A stretch of DNA of 64,000 nt from positions 868,001-932,000 of the forward strand of contig JAYQNS010000004.1 of the NCBI GenBank assembly GCA_038144425.1, given 5' to 3'. Numbering within the stretch: position 1 is the stretch's first letter; every line of letters starts with the position of its first letter. Shown here one piece after another: positions 1 to 8,327 of this stretch. Source of the stretch: Salivita marina (GTDB lineage Bacteria; Pseudomonadota; Gammaproteobacteria; Pseudomonadales; Azotimanducaceae). Both the position numbers and the translations under genes were made by a program. The notes below the pieces were generated by a model that was given only the letters and a program-made list of their open reading frames with translations, did no database searches and was not told where the DNA came from.

Positions 1-926
1 ATAAAGGCGTCGTAAATGTCCTCGCGGATCAGCACCGCCCCCATGGGGATCATGCCGCTAGTTATGCCCTTGGCGCAGCAGATCATGTCTGGAACCACAT
101 CGAAGCGCTGGGCCGCAAAATTTTCTCCGAGGCGGCCGAAGCCCGTAATGACCTCGTCGAAAATCAGCAGGATGCCGTGCTTCGTGCAGAGCTCGCGAAG
201 GCGCTGAAGATAGCCCACGGGGGGGACGATGACCCCAGCGGAGCCGGCCACCGGCTCGACGATCACGGCGGCGACCGATTCGCCGCCGTGCAGGGCAATG
301 CGCCGCTCCAGCGCGTCGGCCAGGTGGGCGCCCCATTGGGGCTGGCCACGGGAGAAGGCCATGTGGTCGAGGTCGTGGGTGTGAGGCAGATGATCCACCC
401 CAGGCAGGAGCATGGAGTAAAGGCGACGATTGTTCCCCAGGCCGCCGACGCTCGTGCCGCCGAAGCCTGCCCCGTGATAACCCTTCTCCCGGCCGATGAG
501 GTGGGTCCTCCCCGCGTCTCCGCGCATGCGATGCCACGCCAGGGCGATTTTCAGGGCCGAGTCTGCGGCCTCCGAGCCCGAATTGGTAAAGAAGATCTTG
601 TTTAGCGGATCGGGGGAGAAGTCCGTGAGCCGAGTCGCCAGGCGGAAGGCCGTGGGGTGGCCGAGCGTGAAGGCCATGGAGTAATCGAGGGTGGCGGCCT
701 GCTTCTGCACCGCTTCCACGATTTTCGGATGGCAGTGGCCGGCGTTTGTGCACCAAAGGCCGGAGGCGAAATCAAAGAGCGCATCGCCCTTCGTCGTAAA
801 GTAGCGCACCCCCTCGCCCCGTTCGATCATGCGGGGATTCTTCTTGAACCAGCGGTTGGCCGTGAACGGCATCCAGTATTCGTCGAGCGATAGAGGCTGT
901 ACGGGTGAGGCGAAGGCAAGGCTCAT
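1..926 (-). CDS. omega-amino acid--pyruvate aminotransferase (class III), 3' end off window
   Basis: A PLP enzyme that moves the amino group of an omega-amino acid such as beta-alanine to pyruvate. The reading frame opens at 926 and stays open to the window edge, giving 308 residues of a usual ~440; the C-terminus is missing. The N-terminus LDEYWMPFTANRWFKKNPRM matches the start of Pseudomonas omega-amino acid:pyruvate aminotransferase closely. Further on are GSEAADSALKIAWH, the cofactor-contacting DEVITGFGRLG, and CAKGITSG with the Schiff-base lysine. The start follows a GGAGGACACC-like ribosome site. Other class III aminotransferases have similar cores, so exact substrate is inferred from the N-terminal match. 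Confidence 0.88.
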   Translation of the reverse strand, partial: MSLAFASPVQPLSLDEYWMPFTANRWFKKNPRMIERGEGVRYFTTKGDALFDFASGLWCTNAGHCHPKIVEAVQKQAATLDYSMAFTLGHPTAFRLATRLTDFSPDPLNKIFFTNSGSEAADSALKIALAWHRMRGDAGRTHLIGREKGYHGAGFGGTSVGGLGNNRRLYSMLLPGVDHLPHTHDLDHMAFSRGQPQWGAHLADALERRIALHGGESVAAVIVEPVAGSAGVIVPPVGYLQRLRELCTKHGILLIFDEVITGFGRLGENFAAQRFDVVPDMICCAKGITSGMIPMGAVLIREDIYDAF

Positions 927-1021
927 GGTGGTGTCCTCCCAAAACACCGGGGTTTGCCCCAAGCCTATGCTTCTCCGGGGGTGAGCTCAATGGTGGCCAC
1001 CTCCAGGAAAGTAAAGAGACG

Positions 1022-1492
1022 CTAGGGAAGCGTCTTTAGGACGTCCAGGACCTTCTCCGGGTGGGTCTCGGCCTTGGCAACCTTCTTCCAATGCTTCGCC
1101 ACCTTCCCGTCCTTGCCGACAATCACCGTAGAGCGGATGACGCCGACGGTCTTTTTCCCGTACATGTTCTTCTCGCCCCAGGCGCCGTACTTCTCCATAA
1201 CCTTTTTGTCCGGGTCGCAGAGCAGGGTGAAGGGCAGGCTGTACTTGCTAATGAACCTCTCGTGAGATTCTCCGTCGTCCGGAGAGACGCCGAGCACCAC
1301 CGTGCCGGTACCCTGGATTTCGCCCCAAAGATCACGGAAGCCGCAAGCTTCCTTAGTGCAGCCTGGGGTGTCGTCCTTCGGGTAGAAATAGATCACCACG
1401 TTCTGGCCTTTCAGGTCTTTGAGCGCGACCTTCTCGCCGTTTTGATCTTTCAGCGTAAACGCCGGGGGGGCCTTGCCTTCTTCGATCGCCAT
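1022..1492 (-). CDS. bcp: thioredoxin-dependent peroxiredoxin, BCP type
   Basis: Cytoplasmic thiol peroxidase that reduces hydrogen and alkyl hydroperoxides with electrons from thioredoxin. The 156-residue length is typical of the BCP/PrxQ class. The peroxidatic cysteine C45 lies in YPKDDTPGCTKEACGF, with the resolving cysteine C50 five residues later, as in E. coli BCP. Downstream the fold residues GVSPDDGESHERF and FTLLCDPDKKV are present. Its probable electron donor, thioredoxin (24967-25293), is encoded in the same window. It is a single gene, separated from the upstream tRNA by about 110 bp. Confidence 0.95.
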   Translation of the reverse strand: MAIEEGKAPPAFTLKDQNGEKVALKDLKGQNVVIYFYPKDDTPGCTKEACGFRDLWGEIQGTGTVVLGVSPDDGESHERFISKYSLPFTLLCDPDKKVMEKYGAWGEKNMYGKKTVGVIRSTVIVGKDGKVAKHWKKVAKAETHPEKVLDVLKTLP

Positions 1493-1602
1493 GGGAGCTC
1501 CTGGGCTGCTTGGGGAGAAAACGAAAGGAGTATAAGGATGGGGCTACCCCCGTTGAAGCCCGTAGACCCGCTTGCATGGGGCGAGTACACTTCGCGGCCC
1601 AC

Positions 1603-1679
<77 letters not shown>

Positions 1680-1794
1680 CCGCATTATTCGGCCTCCTCA
1701 AAACCCCCTGAAATCCAGGGCTTTTTGGCAACGTTGGGGTTAGCGGAGCAGGGCAAGCGCACGTTTTTGCCACACTTTCAGCGAACGACACCGA

Positions 1795-1901
1795 CTCAAA
1801 CTGCCCGGCAGAGGGCCCCCATCGCGACCCCCGGGGGAGGGCCTGGTGCGTGACGGCGTGCTGCAGGGTGCCGCCCCCGCTTGCCGAAGAAAGTTTTGAA
1901 A
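1795..1901 (+). repeat. dispersed island repeat, copy A
   Basis: About 105 bp sharing long blocks with copies B (4517) and C (5231). It starts CTCAAACTGCCC, passes a C-rich then G-rich patch, contains GTGCTGCAGGGTGCCGCCCC and ends with AGTTTTGAAA. It lies between the tRNA and the first island gene. No protein-coding potential seems plausible: the copies differ by small indels. GC-rich inverted patches could fold. Neither transposase nor known REP/ERIC sequence is recognisable. Confidence 0.75.
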
Positions 1902-1978
1902 TCTATGTTGGTTAGCAATTTTGGTACTGTTGGCGAAAGCAGCCTAGGCGCAACTCCTTAGACCCTGACGGCAACGAT

Positions 1979-2329
1979 ATGCAAAAGCTCTTCGCATTAG
2001 TCTTGGTCATCGCTCTCATCACCACAGCTGCGATTCAGAGCAGCTCCAAGCGAGAGGACCGACTGAAGGCGATACAGGAAAAGCTAGCCGACATGAGCTG
2101 GTCTGAGTACGACCCGGAGAGTTTCGTTGCGATTCAAAAAGCACAGGCAAAAATCGGGGCTCGTGAATGCGGACAATTCAAGTTCAAACGTTTTGAAACC
2201 TCTATTTTGGTCAGATGCGAGCCCCTCAATGCTCGCCCCGCGCACTACATGGTAAGGCACTACACGCACAGTGACCCAAGTGGCGACCAAGCCTCAGCAT
2301 GGCGTACCGATGCGGCGGGTGAGTGGTAG
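1979..2329 (+). CDS. hypothetical membrane-anchored or secreted small protein
   Basis: A 116-residue protein I do not recognise. Residues 1-22 form a hydrophobic segment (KLFALVLVIALITTAAI) that is either a signal peptide or an anchor. The rest is polar, with a charged helix-like stretch (SSKREDRLKAIQEKLADMSW) and two cysteines. It is the first gene of the plus-strand accessory block, 75 bp after repeat copy A, and ends 43 bp before the DUF4268 gene. Function unknown. Confidence 0.5.
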   Translation: MQKLFALVLVIALITTAAIQSSSKREDRLKAIQEKLADMSWSEYDPESFVAIQKAQAKIGARECGQFKFKRFETSILVRCEPLNARPAHYMVRHYTHSDPSGDQASAWRTDAAGEW

Positions 2330-2372
2330 ACCACTAGCTCCAAGCCAACTGGACAACAGGACCTCTGGAACA

Positions 2373-3302
2373 ATGCTTGGCCGACTAAAGAAAATTGAGC
2401 TGCGAGAGATTTGGACCTCTGAAGCCCAAGACTTCACGCCATGGCTCGCCAGGGAGGACAACCTTGGGCTGCTAGGTGAGGCATTGGACCTTGAGCTGGA
2501 GCTAGACGGGCAGGAAGTAAGCGTTGGCCCTTTCAGAGCGGACATCCTCTGTACCAACTTAGCTGATGGAAGCCGCGTCTTAGTAGAAAATCAACTTGAA
2601 CGCACGGACCACACTCACCTCGGCCAGCTAATGGCCTACGCTGCAGGCCTGCAGTCAGTAACTATCGTTTGGATTGCCGCCAAATTTCAGGATGACCACA
2701 GAGCGGCGCTGGACTGGCTCAACAAAATCACCGATGACCAATTCCGATTTTTTGGACTTGAAGTTGAGCTTTGGCGAATCGGCGACTCTCCTGCGGCCCC
2801 AAAGTTCAATATTGTGTCCAAGCCTAACGATTGGACACGCTCTTACGGAAAGAGTGCGACACGAGCTGACCCCACTGGGCGCTTGAGCAATTACCAGAGG
2901 TTCTGGACAGGCTTTGTTGAGCACGTAGCGGAACGGAGCTCCACCGTCAGACCACAATCGCCACGGATGCAGCATTGGATGAACTTCGCAATCGGACGCT
3001 CTGGTTTTCAGTTAACCGCAATGTTGTCGGCACAACGCGGCGAAATTGGCGTGGGCCTTGAAACGACGATGGATAGCAAAGATGCCTTTGACGCTCTGTA
3101 CGCGAAAAAAGAGGCTATTGAAGAGGCCCTGGGTTTCGCTCCTGTTTGGCAGAGGCTTCACGGAAAAAAGATGACCCGCATCGTCTTCGTAAAGGAAGAA
3201 TCAATATCTGACGAGGCAAACTGGTTAAAGGCTTTTCAATGGATTGAGAAAACGCTCGTCACTTTTGATTCAGTTTTTCGAGACGAAATCAAAAGGATTT
3301 AG
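2373..3302 (+). CDS. DUF4268 family protein, PD-(D/E)XK-like nuclease fold
   Basis: A 309-residue protein of a family usually annotated DUF4268. Near residues 45-85 it has FRADILCTN followed by VLVENQLERTDHTHLGQ, an Asp...Glu-x-Gln arrangement typical of degenerate PD-(D/E)XK nuclease cores. The C-terminal half (from about residue 195) carries the alpha/beta DUF4268 region. An upstream in-frame extension to 2271 exists, but the family normally starts MLGRLKKIELREIW, so I chose 2373. No methyltransferase or helicase sits beside it. A role in DNA metabolism or defence is only an inference from the fold. Confidence 0.8.
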   Translation: MLGRLKKIELREIWTSEAQDFTPWLAREDNLGLLGEALDLELELDGQEVSVGPFRADILCTNLADGSRVLVENQLERTDHTHLGQLMAYAAGLQSVTIVWIAAKFQDDHRAALDWLNKITDDQFRFFGLEVELWRIGDSPAAPKFNIVSKPNDWTRSYGKSATRADPTGRLSNYQRFWTGFVEHVAERSSTVRPQSPRMQHWMNFAIGRSGFQLTAMLSAQRGEIGVGLETTMDSKDAFDALYAKKEAIEEALGFAPVWQRLHGKKMTRIVFVKEESISDEANWLKAFQWIEKTLVTFDSVFRDEIKRI

Positions 3303-3323
3303 TTGCGCCGAAAAAAGCTTCCC

Positions 3324-3442
3324 GTGCCGGCGGAGGAAATCCTCCAATCGGGCACTAGGGCAGCAACCGTATTGGGCGTCTCGTAAGCTGGAGTGACGCG
3401 TTCGCGCATGCATATGCTATCGCAGTTTTTGCATCGCGATAG
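3324..3442. other. structured intergenic segment with two hairpins
   Basis: Two inverted repeats lie between the DUF4268 gene and the next small gene. The first pairs GTGCC (3324-3328) with GGCAC (3351-3355) and, inside it, GGAGG (3332-3336) with CCTCC (3341-3345). The second pairs CTATCGC (3417-3423) with GCGATAG (3436-3442). Neither is followed by a convincing T-run, so termination is uncertain. They may be remnants of recombination sites or RNA structures. Confidence 0.4.
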
Positions 3443-3599
3443 TCGCTTTGACTCTGTCTGCTTAACAATTTGATTCGCATAAAAAACCACTTTCAAGCAA
3501 TTCTTTAAATCGCGCTGCGAAGCGAGTTCTAATGCCGACAGAAAAGGTTAGATTTAAAATAGCAGCAGCAACGACAGACAAATAAAGAGAGGAAAAGCG

Positions 3600-3761
3600 A
3601 TGTTGGCAAAGAAAATCCAAGAAGTCATTGATTCGCTGAATTCAATCAAGCAGGAAGTTGAAAATGGCGGTAGCATCATTCCCGGCGAGGACTGCTACAG
3701 CAAGATTCTAGACTGCGTCGAATCGCTAACGGACCTGCTAGAGTCCTCTGATCAGGATTAG
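3600..3761 (+). CDS. small hypothetical protein, 53 aa
   Basis: A 53-residue acidic protein starting at ATG 3600 behind a good AGAGAGGAAAAGCG ribosome site. It reads as a helical protein (KKIQEVIDSLNSIKQEVE, then SKILDCVESLTDLLESSD) with amphipathic heptad-like spacing, so a small coiled-coil or regulatory partner is possible. It has no signal peptide and no membrane segment. It lies about 300 bp after the DUF4268 gene in the plus-strand island. I do not recognise the family. Confidence 0.5.
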   Translation: MLAKKIQEVIDSLNSIKQEVENGGSIIPGEDCYSKILDCVESLTDLLESSDQD

Positions 3762-4290
3762 GTCTCAGACGATTCACGTTGCAGCCAAGCGAGCGGTAAT
3801 TGATCACTTCGTTCGACTATTTTCGTGTGTCGTTCCTTTTCGAGAAACAGCACTATAGTCCTCGCTCCGATGTCGAATGATTCGCTGTCTAGGGAACTGG
3901 GTGCCGGCAAATGGCAGACAACCCCTCCCTAGGGAGCTGCTTTTGTAGGGCGAAGCCCAAGTTTTCGGCATTTCAAAAAAATTTGTCCAACATGACAGAG
4001 CTGCGGAGAGCCTCTCACCGGATTTTTTCTACAGCGAACGCCAATCCTGGAAAGCAAGAAGGTGTTCCCCTAGGTTCGCCCTTTGGCTTTGGCTTCGTCC
4101 TTATGTAAGACCGCGCCGCCCGAGGGTTTTTTGTTTTGACAACATTCTAAGGGTGGGGACGCCTAGCGAAGTCTTTAGGTCACTGGCGGCTGGGACTAGG
4201 TTGAAAATGTCTACGATCGTTCCGTCTTTATCAACTATAGGAGGGTAATCACAGAACTCTTGATCCTTGCGACTGGAAAGAGACCATTTA
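3762..4290. other. about 530 bp without a convincing gene
   Basis: No open frame here has a credible ribosome site and protein-like composition. A frame from 3911 to 4108 is low-complexity and unsupported. The stretch contains a perfect 12-bp palindrome CTCCCTAGGGAG at 3925-3936 and a GAGGGTTTTTTG patch near 4120 that might be the tail of a terminator. Composition is patchy and lower in GC than the core genes, as elsewhere in the island. Confidence 0.6.
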
Positions 4291-4455
4291 ATGGAAAAAA
4301 TAGCAGAAGTGCAGATTGCTGCAGGCTTATTTTTCGGGGCGCTCCTAACCGGGTGCGCTGGGAACTGGTCGCCGTCCGATCTCGAGAAATCTCCTCAGGC
4401 CTCGTCGCGGCCAGAGCCTGTGGACTCTTCGTCGAATGCAGTGACGTTCAGCTGA
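4291..4455 (+). CDS. small putative lipoprotein
   Basis: A 54-residue frame starting at ATG 4291 about 10 bp after GGAAAGAGACC. The first 20 residues end with GALLTGC, a plausible lipobox with cysteine at position 20, followed by a short Ser/Pro-rich tail. The n-region is only weakly positive, which lowers confidence. If real, the mature product would be a ~34-residue lipid-anchored peptide. It may also be the remnant of a larger lipoprotein gene. It lies directly upstream of repeat copy B. Confidence 0.35.
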   Translation: MEKIAEVQIAAGLFFGALLTGCAGNWSPSDLEKSPQASSRPEPVDSSSNAVTFS

Positions 4456-4516
4456 ATATTTCAGGGGAGCCGTCGGAAGCCACAAGTCAAACCACGCCAT
4501 ATAGTGTTGAGACCAG

Positions 4517-4687
4517 CTCAAACTGCCCCGCAGGGGCCCCCCCATCACGACCCCCGGGGAGGGCCTGTTGCCCGATTCCCCGATGCAGGGTACCGCCCCC
4601 GTTTGCAAAAAGCAGTTTTAAAAACTCGCTGGCGGCGATGCGTGCGCCAGGGTGGCGGTGTCGTTTGCAAAGAGGTCGCCGGTTGAA
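4517..4687 (+). repeat. dispersed island repeat, copy B (long form)
   Basis: The most complete copy. The first ~105 bp align with copy A from CTCAAACTGCCC through CAGGGTACCGCCCCCG to AGCAGTTTTAAAA. The following ~60 bp (GGCGATG ... GGTGGCGGTGTCG ... TTGCAAAGAG ... GGTTGAA) align with the second half of copy C. Within it, two similar sub-units can be seen: GCTTGCAAA-type then GTTTGCAAAGAG-type blocks, each ending in a GGTTTTGAA-like motif. Copies B and C bracket the gene 4742-5230 as direct repeats. Confidence 0.75.
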
Positions 4688-4741
4688 AGGTAGGTTCCCG
4701 CATCGCTACGGTTAAGCGCTATCAGGCGACGGAGTAACTAA

Positions 4742-5230
4742 ATGAAAGCTCGCACGGCGCTGATTCGCTCGTTAGGAAGGCTCGGGAACGTCATCGGGGT
4801 GCTCGGCGTAATTGGTTCGCTTGTCTTTGTTGGTCTGGAGCTGCGTCAAAGCAAGACAATTGCTGTGGCAGCAACCCTTCAGGAGCGGACAAACTCAACG
4901 CAAGCGATGTTTCACGAGTTGTCAGCTGCTGGCTTAGATTGGCAATCCTTCATGCTAGAAAACAGTTTGGAATACGACTACTCCCGCGACTTGATTGCCC
5001 GGCGAAACACCTACCACATGTCGTGGTTTCTCTTTGAAAACGATTTTGCCCAGCACAAGCTAGGTCTCCTGGACGAAGAGGTTTGGAATGCCAAAAAGCG
5101 GGCATTTCGGTCCTTTTACAATTATTGCGACCTCCGACCTCTTTATGAGGCAAGAAAAAGCTGGATGCCAGACGATTTCACTGCGCTAATCGCGGCGATG
5201 CCCGATGACTGTTTGGGCTCGTCCCAGTGA
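4742..5230 (+). CDS. hypothetical membrane protein, single N-terminal TM
   Basis: A 162-residue protein with one N-terminal membrane helix (LGNVIGVLGVIGSLVFVGLE) and a predicted soluble helical remainder. The LGVIGSLVFVGLELRQSK pattern followed by a helical domain is common in an unnamed family of marine proteobacterial proteins. No catalytic motif is evident. The gene is flanked on both sides by copies of the same island repeat (B before, C immediately after the stop), as if it had been inserted or moved as a cassette. Function unknown. Confidence 0.6.
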   Translation: MKARTALIRSLGRLGNVIGVLGVIGSLVFVGLELRQSKTIAVAATLQERTNSTQAMFHELSAAGLDWQSFMLENSLEYDYSRDLIARRNTYHMSWFLFENDFAQHKLGLLDEEVWNAKKRAFRSFYNYCDLRPLYEARKSWMPDDFTALIAAMPDDCLGSSQ

Positions 5231-5370
5231 CCACCCCTGGGGAGGGGCTGTTGCGCGACGGCGTGCCGCAGGGTGCCGCCCCCGCTTGCAAAGAGCAGTT
5301 TTGAAAACCTGTTTGGGGCGATGAGGACGCGGGGGTGGCGGTGTCGGTTGCAAAGAGTCGGTTTTGAACC
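5231..5370 (+). repeat. dispersed island repeat, copy C
   Basis: Begins right after the stop of the preceding gene. It shares GGGGAGGGGCTGTTGCGCGA, GTGCCGCAGGGTGCCGCCCC, TTGCAAAGAGCAGTTTTGAA and then GGTGGCGGTGTCGGTTGC with copy B, but lacks the first ~30 bp present in A and B. Its end, AGAGTCGGTTTTGAACCG, leads into the leader of the MAPEG gene and recurs in degraded form before the second MAPEG gene (copy D). Confidence 0.75.
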
Positions 5371-5421
5371 GTTGGGGCCCGCCCAGGTATGGTGGATGAA
5401 GCCGCCTGGGGAGGAGCGCTC

Positions 5422-5841
5422 ATGGTCACCAACGAATCTATCTTGCTACCCGTTTTCGCCCTGACTCTATGGACAGTCGTAATGCTGGCGTGGACGCTTA
5501 TCACCCGCATCCCAGCCATTAACGCCCAGGGCGGGGTCGGCGGCTTTGGTCATCCGCCTGACATGGCGAGGCTTCCTGTGCATGTGCGCCGGATTGCCGA
5601 TAACCACAATCATCTCTACGAGCAGCCGACGATTTTTTATGCGGTCTGCTTGGCTATCGCGGTGCTGGGTCACGCTACGGAAACGCTGGTGTTGCTGGCA
5701 TGGGCATTCGTGGCCGCAAGGGTCGTTCACTCTTTAGTCCAAGCGCTTATCAACGTGGTGTTGGTGCGGTTTGCTGTGTTTCTGGTCGCCTGGGCAGCCC
5801 TGCTTACGATGATTGTGATTGAGTGCCAGCGGATACTCTGA
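5422..5841 (+). CDS. MAPEG family membrane protein, copy 1
   Basis: A 139-residue integral membrane protein with four predicted helices of the MAPEG family (eicosanoid and glutathione metabolism proteins). The conserved loop NHNHLYEQPTIFYAV, between helices 1 and 2, is the family signature and holds the glutathione-contacting residues in characterised members. I chose ATG 5422 because GGGGAGGAG lies 6 bp upstream, rather than the frame start at 5389. The next gene encodes a GST-fold protein, so a glutathione-linked role is plausible. A near-identical paralogue lies at 8328. Confidence 0.85.
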   Translation: MVTNESILLPVFALTLWTVVMLAWTLITRIPAINAQGGVGGFGHPPDMARLPVHVRRIADNHNHLYEQPTIFYAVCLAIAVLGHATETLVLLAWAFVAARVVHSLVQALINVVLVRFAVFLVAWAALLTMIVIECQRIL

Positions 5842-5917
5842 CGCACGCGTCTCTACGGTCGCTCTTAAGAAGCTTGACTCAAAATTCGGGCAAATTACTG
5901 ACGGAGTGCTTTGCTTT

Positions 5918-6640
5918 ATGTCGGTTCCGCAGATTGAATTACACACGCTGGGTGAAGCTTTCGGTATGCGAAGCGTGAGCCCTTTCTGCCTAAAGTTAGA
6001 AATGCTGTTAGCGCATCTCGGCTTAGACTACACCCTGATTGTAGAGGCCGACCCTAGGTCCGCCCCGAAAGGGAAGATGCCTTGGGCGAAAATTAATGGA
6101 GCGGTCTTCGCCGATTCTGAAATCATATTGGCTGAAATTGACCGACTGACTGGAGGGGGCGTGTTTGATGGGCTGTCGGAGCAAGACCAAGCTTTCGGCT
6201 TGGGCCTAGTTCGGCTAGCAGAGGAACACCTTTATTGGCTGATGGCGGCGGCCCGATGGCTTGATGACGCTTGGTGGCCGAATGTCGTTCGGGATTTTAT
6301 GAAGGTAATCCCCTGGCCGCTCAGGCCTCTGGGGTCGGCTCTTATTCGCAGGCGAATGGCGCAGACTATTCGCTTGCAGGGATTAGGAGCCCATAGCTTG
6401 AGCGAGCAACTTGCCTTTGCCCACAGAGATTTAAAAGCGCTTGAGGGCGCGGTAGGTCGAGACGGATTTCTGTTCAGCGATCGACCATCGGCCTTTGATT
6501 TTTCCATTGCCGCATTGATGGCAGGTATTTACGACAACAAGCCCGGCACTTGGTTGTCGGAGGCTGCAGAAGGGTACGTCGACCTAAAGGCCTACGTTGA
6601 AAGGGTTCAACAAGCTGTCGGCGTCTACGGAAGGAAATAA
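5918..6640 (+). CDS. glutathione S-transferase family protein (metaxin/Fax-like)
   Basis: A 240-residue two-domain GST-fold protein. Residues 1-75 form the thioredoxin-like domain (FGMRSVSPFCLKLEMLLAHL and the loop GKMPWAKINGAVFADSEIIL, corresponding to the glutathione-binding cis-Pro region). Residues 90-240 are the helical domain, ending with RPSAFDFSIAALMAG. This arrangement resembles the metaxin/Tom37 and Fax subgroup more than classical GSTs. The start was set at ATG 5918 because the fold begins there. It lies 76 bp after the MAPEG gene and was probably duplicated with it (see 8857). Confidence 0.8.
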   Translation: MSVPQIELHTLGEAFGMRSVSPFCLKLEMLLAHLGLDYTLIVEADPRSAPKGKMPWAKINGAVFADSEIILAEIDRLTGGGVFDGLSEQDQAFGLGLVRLAEEHLYWLMAAARWLDDAWWPNVVRDFMKVIPWPLRPLGSALIRRRMAQTIRLQGLGAHSLSEQLAFAHRDLKALEGAVGRDGFLFSDRPSAFDFSIAALMAGIYDNKPGTWLSEAAEGYVDLKAYVERVQQAVGVYGRK

Positions 6641-6837
6641 AGGTCCCGCCCCCGGGGGCGCGCCAGTTACCCCAAATCATCCCGCTACACGCCGCGTTTT
6701 CCTTTCCACGTCGGCCAGCACGTCCCTAGGCACGACTTGTAGCCACCTCTGGTAGGTTGGGGACGCTCTTGTTCAAGCCCTTCCCTTCGGGCACGCGACA
6801 TCTCCACTCCGCGATTAGGCTGTCGCCGCCGGAACAG

Positions 6838-7578
6838 ATGACCCCAAAACCGCCCACATCCAACGGCTCCGAGATGCCGAAGCTAGATTCCCGAATTGAT
6901 ACATCCATGGTCGCCCGCGTGTTCAAGCAATACGGCCGAGCGCACATTTCTGGGGTGCTCGAGGATTGGAGCGCAAAGAAAGTTTACTAAGCTCTTCAGG
7001 CCGAAACCCCTTGGCGCCGGACCCTGTGCAATCAGGAGGGCGCCCGCGATCTGGGTTATTCAAGCACCACCGATTTAGAAGAAGATCTTCCCGCCCTGCT
7101 TGCCATAGACAATCTGCCGCCGGGGGTCTTTTCCTACCGTTACCGTAACTTTCGTATCGACGAAGCCTACGAACAGGAGGCGTACCGGCACCGGTATTTG
7201 ATGCGGTTCTTTGAGTTTCTCAATTCCGAGCCTTTCCTAGCCTTTGCTCGTGCCGTGACCGGGGTTTCAGAGATCGCCTTTGCGGATGCGCAGGCAACGC
7301 TATACCGATCGGGCGACTTTCTGAGCGTTCATGATGACAACGTCGCGGGAAAGAAGCGTTACGCCGCCTATGTTTTCAACTTCACTCCAATTTGGCGCCC
7401 CGAATGGGGGGGCTTTCTCGCCTTCCCCGATGAGTTTGGTCATTTTCATGAGGCCTTTGCGCCATCCTTTAACGTGCTAAATTTGCTTCGCGTACCAACA
7501 CCTCATTTGGTGACCCAAGTGGCTTCCATGGCGCAGGAGGGGCGCTACAGCATTACCGGCTGGCTCCGAGGCAAATAA
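6838..7578 (+). pseudogene. 2OG-Fe(II) oxygenase (prolyl-4-hydroxylase-like) with in-frame TAA
   Basis: One continuous frame encodes a family member but is broken by TAA at 6988-6990. Upstream it reads VFKQYGRAHISGVLEDWSAK, directly downstream ALQAETPWRRTLCNQEGARD, which fits the family's N-terminal domain joined without a gap. The catalytic half keeps the metal ligands: SVHDDN (His-x-Asp type), PTPH and the 2-oxoglutarate arginine region RYSITGWLRGK. One base change (CAA or similar to TAA) explains the break. A shorter protein from ATG 7198 would retain only the core. Decay, sequencing error or readthrough all remain possible. Confidence 0.7.
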
Positions 7579-7734
7579 GCTCGAGGGCCCCGGGTTGGCC
7601 TCACCTACCATTCCTTCTCGTTTGAGAAGATTCGGTTTTGTGGCGAGGACGACCATAGCGCCTTTAAAGGGATGCTGGTTTGATTACGCTCTCCTACCAC
7701 GGGCGCTTTAGGGATTCTTACCAGGGAGTAAACC

Positions 7735-8139
7735 GTGAACTTCTCGACTTCATTATCTGCAGTTTTGACTTTTTTGTTGGCATTGGCCGGCGCTCCCGCA
7801 AACGCTGCGAATGCCCATGAGGCGCACCATCAGCACCACGATCCGATGGGTGAAGAAACGGCGAAAAAATCCCCATCTGCGGAGGCCTTTCAAAAAGGCA
7901 ATGAGGCCATGCACCGGGGCATGAACATTCGCTTCACCGGCGATGCTGACATAGATTTTGTGGCCGGAATGATCCCCCACCATGAGGGCGCCGTAGCCAT
8001 GGCGGAAGTGGTGCTTGACTACGGCGAGGACCCAGAAGTGCGCGCACTGGCTGAGGAAATTATCCGTGCGCAGGAGCATGAAATCGCGTGGATGAAGGCC
8101 TGGCTGGCGGAGCATGGGCCTAGCAGTAATGATCGCTAG
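7735..8139 (+). CDS. DUF305 family periplasmic protein
   Basis: A 134-residue exported protein. Residues 1-24 form a signal peptide (SAVLTFLLALAGAPANA). A His-rich patch follows (HEAHHQHHD), then one DUF305 repeat with the family signature MIPHHEGAVAMAEVVL at residues 79-94. DUF305 proteins are ferritin-like helical bundles, and some bind copper, so a role in periplasmic copper handling is a reasonable inference. The start is GTG 7735 with CAGGGAG upstream. No copper ATPase or regulator is beside it in this island. Confidence 0.85.
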   Translation: MNFSTSLSAVLTFLLALAGAPANAANAHEAHHQHHDPMGEETAKKSPSAEAFQKGNEAMHRGMNIRFTGDADIDFVAGMIPHHEGAVAMAEVVLDYGEDPEVRALAEEIIRAQEHEIAWMKAWLAEHGPSSNDR

Positions 8140-8251
8140 CGCTTCTTTGGGCCGTTCGGCTTAAAGGAGAGGGGCGGGTACTTTTCTCTTTCGCCCCAGC
8201 CTACCGGGAGAGACCTGTTGGCGCTATTTGGACGACGGAGGCCTTGGCTTC

Positions 8252-8327
8252 GCTTTGGAAGAGTTGGTTTTGAACCGTAGACGCCCTCCCGGTTAAGGTG
8301 GTCGACGCAACCTGGGGAGGAGCATCT
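8252..8327 (+). repeat. degraded repeat copy D and duplicated MAPEG leader
   Basis: CTTTGGAAGAGTTGGTTTTG followed by AACCG and then a leader ending in TGGGGAGGAG matches the stretch 5345-5421 before the first MAPEG gene. The rest of the long repeat is not recognisable upstream. It shows that the duplication of the MAPEG region included its upstream DNA. Confidence 0.6.

Noticed and set aside
58..756. 232-residue minus-strand frame
   Set aside because: It is a shadow of the aminotransferase, which has family motifs in another frame from 926 to the window edge.
3911..4108. 65-residue plus-strand frame
   Set aside because: No ribosome site, low-complexity product, no recognised family.
4260..4715. 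151-residue frame over repeat copy B
   Set aside because: It runs through the repeat and overlaps the lipoprotein frame; composition is that of GC-rich noise.
6988..6990. TAA in the oxygenase as a recoded codon
   Set aside because: TAA is not used for selenocysteine or pyrrolysine, and no structure follows it.
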